Part shown: in pieces, positions 1 to 5,798 of the stretch | How positions within the stretch are numbered: position 1 is the stretch's first letter | Layout of the letters: the number at the start of each line of letters is the position of its first letter | Assembly (NCBI GenBank): GCA_003167015.1 | Contig: PMUF01000090.1 | Span: 1 to 8,786, forward strand | Origin: Chitinophagaceae bacterium | Lineage (GTDB): Bacteria; Bacteroidota; Bacteroidia; Chitinophagales; Chitinophagaceae | Reading direction: 5' to 3' | DNA length: 8,786 bases | Notes under the pieces: generated by a model | The model's database searches: none | What the model was told of the DNA's origin: nothing | Seen by the model: only the letters and a program-made list of their open reading frames with translations | Translations under genes and position numbers: made by a program

Positions 1-1
1 A

Positions 2-781
2 GGGGAGACCGCCGATGTGGGCGACGTGGTCAGGACGATTGCCGTCAACGGTACGATGACCGCCCGCTGGCCCAAGGACAAACTCATCACCAATGACAAG
101 ATTAAGGCCGGTGATGTCATCATCGGCTGCTCCAGCTCGGGCCAGGCCACGTATGAGACGGAGTATAACAGCGGCATCGGCAGCAACGGCCTTACCAGCG
201 CCCGGCACGATACGCTGCACAAGACATACGGGGCCCGTTTTCCGGAATCCTACGACACTGGCCTGGACGATAGCGTCGTTTATATCGGGCCCCATCGGAT
301 GACCGATCCGGTGGAAATAACGGCCACGTCGGATATGGACAGATCGGCGAAATCGTCCGGGTGGTCCACCGACATCGGCCATCTGCTGCTGAGCCCCACC
401 CGCACCTATGCCCCCTTGCTGAGGCAATTGCTGACCGAAAGGTTCGACCTCATCCCCGGGCTCATTCATTGCAGTGGCGGCGGCCAGACGAAGTGCATGA
501 AGTACCTGCCGGGCAATTTCCTGATCGTAAAAGACAATTTGTTCGATCCGCCGCCCATTTTCCGCCTGATCCAGGACGCCTCAGGATCGGATGACCGGGA
601 AATGTACCAGGTTTTCAACATGGGCCACCGGCTGGAGATCTTTACCGACCCGGCTGCCGCCGAAGAGATCATCCAAATGGCCGGCCAGTTCCGCATCGAT
701 GCCCGGATAGTGGGCCATGTGGAAGCCGCACCGGAAAAAAAGCTGATACTGAAACGAGGAGGGGAGGAGATCACGTATTGA
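2..781 (+). CDS. purM: Phosphoribosylformylglycinamidine cyclo-ligase (AIR synthase), 5'-truncated by window edge
   Basis: The enzyme closes the imidazole ring of FGAM using ATP to make aminoimidazole ribonucleotide, a cytoplasmic step of purine synthesis. The frame is open to the left edge and reads GETADVGDVVRTI from base 2, matching the GGETA segment of the family, so the internal GTG at 17 is not the start. The visible 259 codons are the C-terminal two thirds. As I recall, the Bacteroidota form is about 390 residues, so roughly 130 are missing. Family motifs seen are the NSGIGSNGLTSAR loop (the G-HSNG-S-R motif of E. coli PurM), SPTRTYAPLL (DPTR-Y motif), CSGGGQTKC (TGGG loop) and MYQVFNMGHRLEI (M-R-FN-G motif). 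The stop is TGA at 779-781. The long TARWPKDKL insertion and the GQTKCMKY segment fit the Bacteroidota branch rather than the 345-residue E. coli type. A 369-bp gap follows, so purM probably ends its own transcript. Confidence 0.93.
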   Translation, partial: GETADVGDVVRTIAVNGTMTARWPKDKLITNDKIKAGDVIIGCSSSGQATYETEYNSGIGSNGLTSARHDTLHKTYGARFPESYDTGLDDSVVYIGPHRMTDPVEITATSDMDRSAKSSGWSTDIGHLLLSPTRTYAPLLRQLLTERFDLIPGLIHCSGGGQTKCMKYLPGNFLIVKDNLFDPPPIFRLIQDASGSDDREMYQVFNMGHRLEIFTDPAAAEEIIQMAGQFRIDARIVGHVEAAPEKKLILKRGGEEITY

Positions 782-782
782 T

Positions 783-806
783 CCGGCTGTCCTTTCAATC
801 AGCCGG
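783..806 (+). terminator. Possible purM terminator hairpin
   Basis: CCGGCTG (783-789) and CAGCCGG (800-806) form a perfect 7-bp stem with a 10-nt loop, starting 2 bases after the purM stop. The downstream T tract is weak: TTTT only at 817-820. A competing stem is possible between AGCCGGT (801-807) and ACCGGCT (823-829). Position supports a 3'-end role, but it is not a textbook intrinsic terminator. Confidence 0.4.
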
Positions 807-988
807 TCGATCCTGCTTTTCTACCGGCTCGCCCTAGCTGCAAAAGGTTTTCCGCTGATTGCAAAGGCGCATTCCTGTTACATCTTACATGGTAAAATCA
901 AAAAAATGCGCAAAATTCCGGCTTTTTAATCCACAAGGCTATGAATTTCCAGTTTTCGTGACTACTTTTGCAGACGGTTCTGGACGGA

Positions 989-1016
989 TTGACATTAAAT
1001 TATTTAAATATCTTTT
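989..1016 (+). promoter_or_regulatory. Candidate rpoD promoter (Bacteroidota type)
   Basis: TTG (989-991, in TTGACA) lies 17 bp upstream of TATCTTTT (1009-1016), which matches 7 of 8 positions of TAnnTTTG. The TTG-N17-23-TAnnTTTG pattern is the known Bacteroidota primary-sigma promoter. The spacer contains a perfect AT-only palindrome, TTAAAT-T-ATTTAA (995-1007). Transcription would start near 1023 and give a leader of about 130 nt. The call is motif-based only, in a region rich in A and T where chance matches are common. Confidence 0.42.
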
Positions 1017-1079
1017 TTGACCTTTCCCCGAACTCTCTCGTATTATTATTGTTATTGATTTAGTACCCAGCAGTTCAAA

Positions 1080-1124
1080 AGCCACAAATAGGTGGCTGTC
1101 CGTAAGGACGGACATCATTTTTTT
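1080..1124 (+). promoter_or_regulatory. Tandem hairpins plus T7 tract in rpoD leader (possible attenuator)
   Basis: Hairpin A pairs AGCCAC (1080-1085) with GTGGCT (1092-1097). Hairpin B pairs TGTCCGT (1097-1103) with ACGGACA (1108-1114) around an AAGG loop, or in a shorter form GTCC-GTAA-GGAC with a GNRA-type tetraloop. The two abut and could stack coaxially. Seven T's follow at 1118-1124, three bases after hairpin B, giving intrinsic-terminator geometry. It ends 26 bp before the rpoD ATG, too close for another complete promoter to fit after it unless the transcript is leaderless. It could be an attenuator, a translational control or stability element, or the distal terminator of purM. Confidence 0.5.
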
Positions 1125-1150
1125 GTTCATCTTTTTATTTATTTTTTGAT

Positions 1151-2008
1151 ATGAGGCAACTAAAGATTGCTACACAGATTACAAACCGTGATTCCCAGGC
1201 GGTCGAGAAGTATTTGCAGGAGATCTCCAAAATACCGATGATCACCCCTGAGGAAGAAACGGTTCTCGCTCAACGGATCAAAATGGGCGACCAGAAAGCA
1301 TTGGACAAGCTGGTTCAGGCCAACTTGCGCTTTGTTGTCTCCGTCGCCAAACAGTATCAGCACCAGGGTTTGTCCCTGAGTGACCTGATCAACGAGGGCA
1401 ACCTCGGCTTGATTAAAGCGGCACAACGCTTTGATGAAACCAAAGGTTTCAAGTTTATTTCGTACGCCGTTTGGTGGATCCGCCAGTCCATCCTGCAGGC
1501 GTTGGCAGAGCAGGGCAGATTAGTCCGCCTGCCTCAAAACAAAATTGGCACGTACAACAAGGCTAACAAGGCCTACATGGCTTTCGAACAGGAACATGAG
1601 AGAGAGCCCAGTACGGAAGAGTTGGCTGAGTTACTGGAGATGAGTGAGACGGAAATCAACAACATTTTCCAGAGCAACACCCGTCACAGTTCGCTGGATG
1701 CCCCGGTACACGAGGCTGAAGACGTAGCAATGGGCGATTTACTGGAAGGTGGTGATGAGACGGACGATGACGTCATGAAAGATTCCCTGCGCGCAGAGAT
1801 CCGCCGCGTGCTCAAATCATTGAGCCCCCGCGAAGCGGAGATCGTCAACGCCTATTTCGGCCTGGATGGGGAGAATGGGGTGACGATCGAGCAGATCGGC
1901 CAGAAATACGACCTGACGAAAGAGCGTATCCGCCAGATCAAGGAAAGGGCGATCAAACGCCTGCAAAAGGCACGTTATAGCAATGCACTGAAAGCATACC
2001 TGGGTTAG
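1151..2008 (+). CDS. rpoD: Primary-type RNA polymerase sigma factor RpoD
   Basis: This sigma-70 factor directs RNA polymerase to housekeeping promoters. At 285 residues it has the usual short Bacteroidota form, opening MRQLKIATQITNRDSQAVEKYL with no acidic region 1.1. Region 1.2 covers about residues 13-43, region 2 about 47-120 (NLRFVVSVAKQYQHQGLSL, DLINEGNLGLIKA, FKFISYAVWWIRQSI for core binding, -10 recognition and melting), region 3 about 128-175, and region 4 about 213-275 with the -35 helix-turn-helix VTIEQIGQKYDLTKERIRQIKERA. It ends KAYLG like its relatives. ATG 1151 is chosen because the N-terminus aligns with the family start. The upstream bases are a T-rich leader with no Shine-Dalgarno sequence. 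The gene looks monocistronic, with its own candidate promoter, structured leader and strong terminator. Some Chitinophagaceae may carry more than one RpoD-like protein, so primary status is likely but not proven by sequence alone. Confidence 0.96.
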   Translation: MRQLKIATQITNRDSQAVEKYLQEISKIPMITPEEETVLAQRIKMGDQKALDKLVQANLRFVVSVAKQYQHQGLSLSDLINEGNLGLIKAAQRFDETKGFKFISYAVWWIRQSILQALAEQGRLVRLPQNKIGTYNKANKAYMAFEQEHEREPSTEELAELLEMSETEINNIFQSNTRHSSLDAPVHEAEDVAMGDLLEGGDETDDDVMKDSLRAEIRRVLKSLSPREAEIVNAYFGLDGENGVTIEQIGQKYDLTKERIRQIKERAIKRLQKARYSNALKAYLG

Positions 2009-2032
2009 TCCCGGCAAGATATCACTCAACCG

Positions 2033-2072
2033 AAAGAGGCCGTCTCAAAAAAAAGAGATGGCCTCTTTTTTT
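2033..2072 (+). terminator. Strong intrinsic terminator of rpoD
   Basis: A 14-bp stem (2033-2046 with 2055-2068) contains a single G-U wobble (2042/2059), an A8 loop (2047-2054) and runs into seven T's (2066-2072). It begins 25 bases after the rpoD stop. The A-rich start of the stem and loop could also serve the other strand, but the only gene ending here is rpoD. Confidence 0.92.
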
Positions 2073-2143
2073 GCGCTTTAACATCTTATGCACACTCCCG
2101 GACGGGGGTCGTTCAAATGACATTCTCTTTCACCTTTTCCCCC

Positions 2144-2151
2144 TATCTTTA
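2144..2151 (+). promoter_or_regulatory. Candidate -7 box for trxB
   Basis: TATCTTTA matches 7 of 8 positions of TAnnTTTG and lies 19 bp before the trxB ATG, implying a leader of only 10-15 nt. No good -33 TTG is found 17-23 bp upstream (only a partial TG in ATGACA, 2117-2122). Support comes mainly from position: the rpoD terminator lies just upstream, so trxB needs a promoter between 2073 and 2170. Confidence 0.32.
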
Positions 2152-2170
2152 TCCGCTTTAAATTGATTTC

Positions 2171-3118
2171 ATGGAGCAAAAAGTTACTGAAAAAGTACAT
2201 TGCCTTATTGTAGGATCGGGACCGGCCGGCTATACTGCCGCGGTCTATGCAGCGAGGGCCAACCTCAAACCCGTGCTTTACCAGGGGATACAACCGGGCG
2301 GTCAGTTGACGATCACCACCGAGGTCGAGAACTATCCCGGCTATCCCGATGGCGTTCAGGGTCCTGAGATGATGGTGCATTTTGAAAAGCAGGCGGCCCG
2401 GATGGGCGCCGATATCCGCTATGGTCTGGCTACGAAGGTCGATTTTTCAGTTACCCCGCACAAGGTGTGGATCGATGAAGATAAGCTGGTCGAGGCCGAT
2501 GCCGTCATCATCGCTACCGGCGCCAGCGCCAAATGGCTGGGACTGGAGAGCGAACAGCGGCTAAATGGATATGGCGTCAGCGCCTGCGCAGTATGCGACG
2601 GCTTTTTCTTCCGTAATAAGGAAGTGGCCATTATCGGCGCCGGGGATACCGCTGCCGAAGAAGCTCTTTATCTCTCCAAGCTCTGTACGACCGTGCACAT
2701 GCTGATCCGCAGGGATAAGATGCGTGCCTCCCGCGTCATGCAGGAAAGGGTACAGCAGACCCCGAATATCAAAATATACTGGAACAGCGAGGCTGACGAA
2801 GTGCTGGGTGAGAGCAGGGTGGAAGGACTCCGGATCAGGAACACCAAATCGGGTGACAAGCAGGAGATCCCGATCAGCGGTTTCTTCGTGGCTATCGGCC
2901 ATCAGCCGAATTCCGGCATTTTCGCCCCCTTCCTGGATATGGATGAAGCCGGGTATATCAAGACTGTGCCGGGAACTTCCCGTACCAACATCGAAGGCGT
3001 CTTCGCTGCAGGGGACGTACAGGATAAGATTTATCGCCAGGCCGTGACAGCCGCCGGCAGCGGTTGCATGGCCGCGCTGGATGCCGAGAGATATCTTTCC
3101 GCGAAAGGATTGGCTTAG
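2171..3118 (+). CDS. trxB: Thioredoxin reductase (NADPH, FAD)
   Basis: The enzyme transfers electrons from NADPH through FAD and a redox disulfide to thioredoxin in the cytoplasm. Its 315 residues match the low-molecular-weight TrxB family. Visible features are the FAD-binding GSGPAG (15-20), GGQL and ENYPG segments (about 43-57), the ATGA hinge (115-118), the active-site CAVCDG (Cys139 and Cys142), the NADPH-site GAGDTAAEEA (156-165), the IRRDKMRAS segment (179-187, equivalent to HRRDxxRA and consistent with NADPH use), and the C-terminal FAD signature GDVQDKIYRQAVTAAGSG (281-298). ATG 2171 is the natural start, since the dinucleotide fold begins within ten residues. All catalytic residues are present. 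It is followed after 45 bp by folB, with a GC-rich hairpin overlapping its stop codon, so the two may share a transcript with partial termination or processing between them. Confidence 0.96.
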   Translation: MEQKVTEKVHCLIVGSGPAGYTAAVYAARANLKPVLYQGIQPGGQLTITTEVENYPGYPDGVQGPEMMVHFEKQAARMGADIRYGLATKVDFSVTPHKVWIDEDKLVEADAVIIATGASAKWLGLESEQRLNGYGVSACAVCDGFFFRNKEVAIIGAGDTAAEEALYLSKLCTTVHMLIRRDKMRASRVMQERVQQTPNIKIYWNSEADEVLGESRVEGLRIRNTKSGDKQEIPISGFFVAIGHQPNSGIFAPFLDMDEAGYIKTVPGTSRTNIEGVFAAGDVQDKIYRQAVTAAGSGCMAALDAERYLSAKGLA

Positions 3119-3135
3119 CGGGCCTCGGGCCCGCT
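3117..3135 (+). other. GC-rich hairpin at the trxB stop codon
   Basis: AGCGGGCC (3117-3124) and GGCCCGCT (3128-3135) form a perfect 8-bp stem with a 3-nt loop. The left arm begins inside the TAG stop. GCGGGC can also pair with a second GCCCGC at 3136-3141. No T tract follows, so this is a poor intrinsic terminator and more likely an RNA-stability, processing or attenuation element between trxB and folB. The structure is visible and the role is inferred. Confidence 0.55.
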
Positions 3136-3163
3136 GCCCGCAGGCACCAAACAATTGTCTTTT

Positions 3164-3523
3164 ATGGTCACAGTACAGTTACACAATTTAATTTTCTCCG
3201 GCCGTCACGGCGTCTTCAAGGAAGAACTGGCGACCGGCAACACCTTCGAGGTCAACCTGGACGTGCTTTACGATGAGACCGACCGGCCCTTCAACGGACT
3301 GGACAGCATCGTCAACTATGTCAATCTCTTTGGGATCGTCAAGGAAAGAATGCACCAGCCCTCTCCCTTGCTGGAAAAGATTGCGGAAGAGATCATCGTC
3401 AAGATCCGCGAACAATATCCCTTCATCCTCGAAGTGATCCTGTCCATCTACAAATTGCAGGCGCCGATCGGTAATTTCCAGGGCAAAGCCGGGATGACCC
3501 TCCACAAAAGGTTTATGAACTAA
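3164..3523 (+). CDS. folB: Dihydroneopterin aldolase
   Basis: FolB splits dihydroneopterin into 6-hydroxymethyl-dihydropterin and glycolaldehyde in folate synthesis, working as a cytoplasmic oligomer. The protein has 119 residues, the normal size. It has the N-terminal strand LHNLIFSGRHGVFKEE with conserved Glu residues (20/21), the VNYVNLFGIVKERM helix with the family Tyr (Y52), the SPLLEKIAEEI helix, and SIYKLQAPI, where K97 occupies the catalytic lysine position (K-P or KLQAP in relatives). ATG 3164 is preferred to the in-frame TTG at 3155 because it gives the usual short N-terminus (MVTVQLHNL). The residue before HG is Arg, where many relatives have Tyr; this is not known to be catalytic. 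No other folate gene is in the window, and a 73-bp gap with no clear terminator separates it from the TPR gene. Confidence 0.92.
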   Translation: MVTVQLHNLIFSGRHGVFKEELATGNTFEVNLDVLYDETDRPFNGLDSIVNYVNLFGIVKERMHQPSPLLEKIAEEIIVKIREQYPFILEVILSIYKLQAPIGNFQGKAGMTLHKRFMN

Positions 3524-3596
3524 TGACAAACCTTCCGTCCGCACGGCTCCCGGCGTCAGCCAACCCTATTTCCGCGGAGGCCGTTTATTTCGATAT

Positions 3597-4346
3597 ATGA
3601 CTCGTTTGCTTCTCCCGCTGCTCCTCACGTTGTCTTTCCGTGCCCTCCCCCAGGATGTGCCGGCGCTGTTGCAACAGGCTGCCCGCCTGGAAGCTGACTT
3701 CAAAGAAGAAGATGCGCTCGTCAAATACCAGGAGATCGTCAAACTTCAGCCCCATAACGTTTTTGCCTTGTGCCATTGCAGTGATCTCAGTTGCCGGATC
3801 GGTAACCGGCAGGATTCCAGGGATAAAAAGATCGACTACTTCAAGGCAGGACATGACTATGCCGATGCGGCGTGGCGGCTCGATTCCACCAACAGTGAGG
3901 CCAATGTCGTCATGGCGTTCTCCATCGGGCGCATGATCCTGCTGGAAAGCGGAAGGGAAAAAGTGGCAGGTGCGGGCGCTATTAAACGATATGCCGACGA
4001 CGCCATCAGGTACGACCCGGACAATTATAAAGCCTGGCATATCCTCGGCCGGTGGCATTATGAGATCAGTGGATTGAACTTCATCGAGAGAACACTCGCC
4101 AAATGGTTCTATGGCGCTTTGCCTGATGCATCGCTGCAGGAATCCATTCATGATTATGAAAAAAGCATGTCGCTGCGCCCCGCCTTTATGCTGAATTATC
4201 TGGAGCTGGCCAAGGCCTGCCATCGGGACGGGCAGAACGCCAGGGCGATCCAGCTGCTGCGTCGGCTCGATTCGTTGAGGGACGGGATGTATGACGACCG
4301 GCAGGTTCGCCGGGAAGGCCGGCAGCTGTTGGCGGAGTGGCAGTAG
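3597..4346 (+). CDS. Exported TPR protein with RMDN/FAM82-like C-terminal region
   Basis: The 249-residue protein begins with a short Arg then Leu-rich stretch (MTRLLLPLLLTLSF, residues 1-14) that looks like a signal peptide, with possible cleavage near residue 18. There is no lipobox Cys. The remainder is helical repeats: one TPR-like unit around 20-55 (LLQQAARLEADFKEEDALVKYQEIVKLQP), a second around 80-100, and a continuous block from about 125 to 225. In that block the pattern DPDNYKAWHILGRWHYEISGL, then FIERTLAKWFYGALP, then LQESIHDYEKSMSLRP, then NYLELAKACHRDG, follows the order and spacing I recall for eukaryotic RMDN proteins (GR-Y-S-L-WIE---A--LFG--P, QEAL--F-KAEEL-P, YLAKC). A role as a periplasmic scaffold is plausible but not shown. 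ATG 3597 is the only start that keeps the signal peptide. No promoter was recognised upstream. Confidence 0.82.
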   Translation: MTRLLLPLLLTLSFRALPQDVPALLQQAARLEADFKEEDALVKYQEIVKLQPHNVFALCHCSDLSCRIGNRQDSRDKKIDYFKAGHDYADAAWRLDSTNSEANVVMAFSIGRMILLESGREKVAGAGAIKRYADDAIRYDPDNYKAWHILGRWHYEISGLNFIERTLAKWFYGALPDASLQESIHDYEKSMSLRPAFMLNYLELAKACHRDGQNARAIQLLRRLDSLRDGMYDDRQVRREGRQLLAEWQ

Positions 4347-4357
4347 GGGCGCGGGCG

Positions 4358-5722
4358 TCACACCACTTTTCCTTTCCACCGTCCGCTACGGATATAGGCG
4401 TAGGACATGCTGAAGAGGGAGAGCCAATACAGCCATTCAGAGAGCCAGGCGTAGACCAGCGACATGTGCCAGCGCTCTATCACCAGGTACACATAGATGC
4501 TATACAGGAATATAGTGATGCATTCGATCAGTAGCGTGATCCGGGAGTTGCCCGTTCCTGTCACAGCATTCAGCCAGATCAGAGAGAAAGACATGATGAC
4601 GAGCGCGGAGGAGACGACCCGCACTACCGGAATGGCCGCCGCCGTGAAAGTGGCTTCCTGTCCATATACCGACAGGAACAGTCCGGGAAAAAGATTCAGC
4701 ACGAGGGCTATCAGCAATGCGAAACCAATACTCAATTTCAGGATTTTGCCGATCAGCTCATGCACCTTATCCTGCATCCCCTGGCCGATGATATTGCTGA
4801 CCATGGCGTTGGTAGAGGAGGCAAAAGCCCAGGTAAAAATGCCGAACAGCCCGAAAATATTGCGCATGGTATTGCTGATCGCCAATTCCTGGCGTCCGTG
4901 ATGTTCGATGAGGATATAAAAGAAGATCCAGGCTCCGATGCTGATGATATTCTGGAAGACCAATGGGGAAGACTGCTGCAATATCAACAGCCCGATCTTT
5001 TTATCCGGCTTCCAGCGCCGGTATAGCTGCAAGTCCCTGGCGATGCCACCGGCCTGAATGACGGCGAAGACCACTATCATGCCTGTTGCTTCGGCGAAGA
5101 TAGATGAGATGGCGGCGCCATTGAAACCAAGGGCAGGAAGACCCCAATGACCGAAGATCAGCGCATAGTCCAGAACGACATTCACGACAGTCTCTGCCAA
5201 TGTTCCATACACCAGGTACCGGCTCTGATTGGTACCCACCAGCAGAGCATTACGCATCTGGTATATATACAGGAAGGGCAGGCCCCAGATCCTGATCCGC
5301 AGAAAAGCAACGGCCTGTTCCCGCAACGCCGTCGAGTGCAGCGACCAGGACAGGAGGGCCGGAGACAGCCACCAGGTCAGGATAATACCGGTGGCGGCCA
5401 GTGCGAGGGAGACCAGGACACCCTGGAAAAAGAGCTTCCCAATCTCGCCGATACGACCTTCGCCCGCCCGTCTGGCGATCAGGGCTTGCAGACCGTTATT
5501 CAGCCCCAGGCCAATGACGGCAAAAAACAGGTAATAAACCCCCGTAATACCTGCAGTGGACAAGGCAATGCCAGTCTGGTCCAGGTGGCCTAAAAAAATA
5601 TTGTTGGTGATGAAATTGATCTGAGGCACCAGGATCGCCAGGCTGATCGGGAGCGCCATTTTAAGGATGGCCCGGTTACTGACTGCTACCTTGTATTGAT
5701 TGGGCTGGAGGGTCGTTGCCAT
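4358..5722 (-). CDS. MATE-family multidrug efflux transporter (NorM-like)
   Basis: This is a 454-residue inner-membrane protein with about 12 hydrophobic segments, the standard length of MATE antiporters that export cationic drugs or metabolites in exchange for Na+ or H+. The N-terminal half begins LKMALPISLAILVPQINFIT. The midpoint carries the family hallmark DYALIFGHWGLPALGFNGAA (185-204), and the second half repeats the fold from about residue 245 (LQQSSPLVFQNIISIGAW) with the VTGTGNSR loop (387-394). The C-terminus RSGRWKGKVV is basic, as expected for the cytoplasmic side. The ATG is at 5720-5722 on the minus strand. The gene diverges from the DUF3822 gene across 76 bp and converges on the TPR gene with an 11-bp gap. 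Substrate and coupling ion cannot be read from the sequence, so no specific symbol is given. Confidence 0.93.
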   Translation of the reverse strand: MATTLQPNQYKVAVSNRAILKMALPISLAILVPQINFITNNIFLGHLDQTGIALSTAGITGVYYLFFAVIGLGLNNGLQALIARRAGEGRIGEIGKLFFQGVLVSLALAATGIILTWWLSPALLSWSLHSTALREQAVAFLRIRIWGLPFLYIYQMRNALLVGTNQSRYLVYGTLAETVVNVVLDYALIFGHWGLPALGFNGAAISSIFAEATGMIVVFAVIQAGGIARDLQLYRRWKPDKKIGLLILQQSSPLVFQNIISIGAWIFFYILIEHHGRQELAISNTMRNIFGLFGIFTWAFASSTNAMVSNIIGQGMQDKVHELIGKILKLSIGFALLIALVLNLFPGLFLSVYGQEATFTAAAIPVVRVVSSALVIMSFSLIWLNAVTGTGNSRITLLIECITIFLYSIYVYLVIERWHMSLVYAWLSEWLYWLSLFSMSYAYIRSGRWKGKVV

Positions 5723-5738
5723 CTTTTAAAATTCGGCG

Positions 5739-5773
5739 ACAAGATAAGCTAGTTTTGTAGTATTATTGCACAA
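5739..5773 (-). promoter_or_regulatory. Possible promoter of the MATE gene, overlapping the divergent one
   Basis: Reading the minus strand, TATCTTGT (5746-5739) partly matches TAnnTTTG, and TTG (5773-5771) lies 24 bp upstream, slightly beyond the usual 17-23 spacing. It would leave a leader of about 10-15 nt before the ATG at 5722. It shares the same 76 bp as the plus-strand candidate at 5750-5757. Confidence 0.22.
5750..5757 (+). promoter_or_regulatory. Candidate -7 box of the DUF3822-rsmD-bioD-lpxK operon
   Basis: TAGTTTTG is an exact match to the Bacteroidota TAnnTTTG box. Transcription would begin near 5763, about 35 nt before the preferred ATG at 5799 and at or just before the TTG at 5766. 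The -33 element is weak: a T4 run at 5724-5727 but no TTG. The exact -7 match and its position upstream of the first gene of the cluster give it moderate support. Confidence 0.42.
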
Positions 5774-5798
5774 GAGCCGCATAGCGGCCCGGCCGAAC

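Larger units (their letters stand above)
782..1150. other. 369-bp purM-rpoD intergenic region, A/T-rich
   Basis: No credible gene is seen here. From left to right it holds the purM hairpin (783-806), a spaced inverted repeat GCGCATT (867-873) / AATGCGC (905-911) whose 31-nt loop contains the near-duplicate TTACATC TTACATG, an isolated TACTTTTG (963-970) that matches the Bacteroidota -7 box but has no -33 partner, a better promoter candidate at 989-1016, and two hairpins plus a T tract at 1080-1124. Its length and structure suggest the control region of rpoD. Confidence 0.7.

Noticed and set aside
963..970. TACTTTTG, an exact TAnnTTTG match upstream of rpoD
   Set aside because: There is no TTG or TTTG at 17-23 bp upstream. 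The 989-1016 pair is a better two-part match, though this site could be a second start.
1080..1124. Hairpins upstream of rpoD as a known metabolite riboswitch
   Set aside because: Two short simple stems with small loops lack the conserved core of any riboswitch class I know, so only a generic leader structure is claimed.
939..1130. 63-codon minus-strand open frame in the purM-rpoD gap
   Set aside because: Its start falls in the T-rich rpoD leader and it covers the candidate promoter and hairpins. The peptide shows no family pattern, and its length is expected by chance in A/T-rich DNA.
2561..3154. 197-codon open frame on the minus strand opposite trxB
   Set aside because: It lies fully within the clear trxB reading frame, with no motif and no independent start context.
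3585..4379. 264-codon open frame on the minus strand covering the whole TPR gene
   Set aside because: The plus-strand frame has a signal peptide, TPR pattern and RMDN-like motifs. The minus frame is compositionally odd (many Pro, Gln, Ile), has no recognisable motif, and is a mirror of a GC-rich third-position gene.
5147..5593. 148-codon plus-strand open frame opposite the MATE gene
   Set aside because: It is a Gln/Pro/Asp-rich shadow of a well-supported membrane protein. No promoter or family resemblance was seen.
5766..5798. TTG start extending the DUF3822 protein by 11 residues
   Set aside because: It coincides with the predicted transcription start region and adds a basic stretch (HKSRIAARPN) before MTMHKPAF. 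ATG 5799 or 5805 is more plausible.
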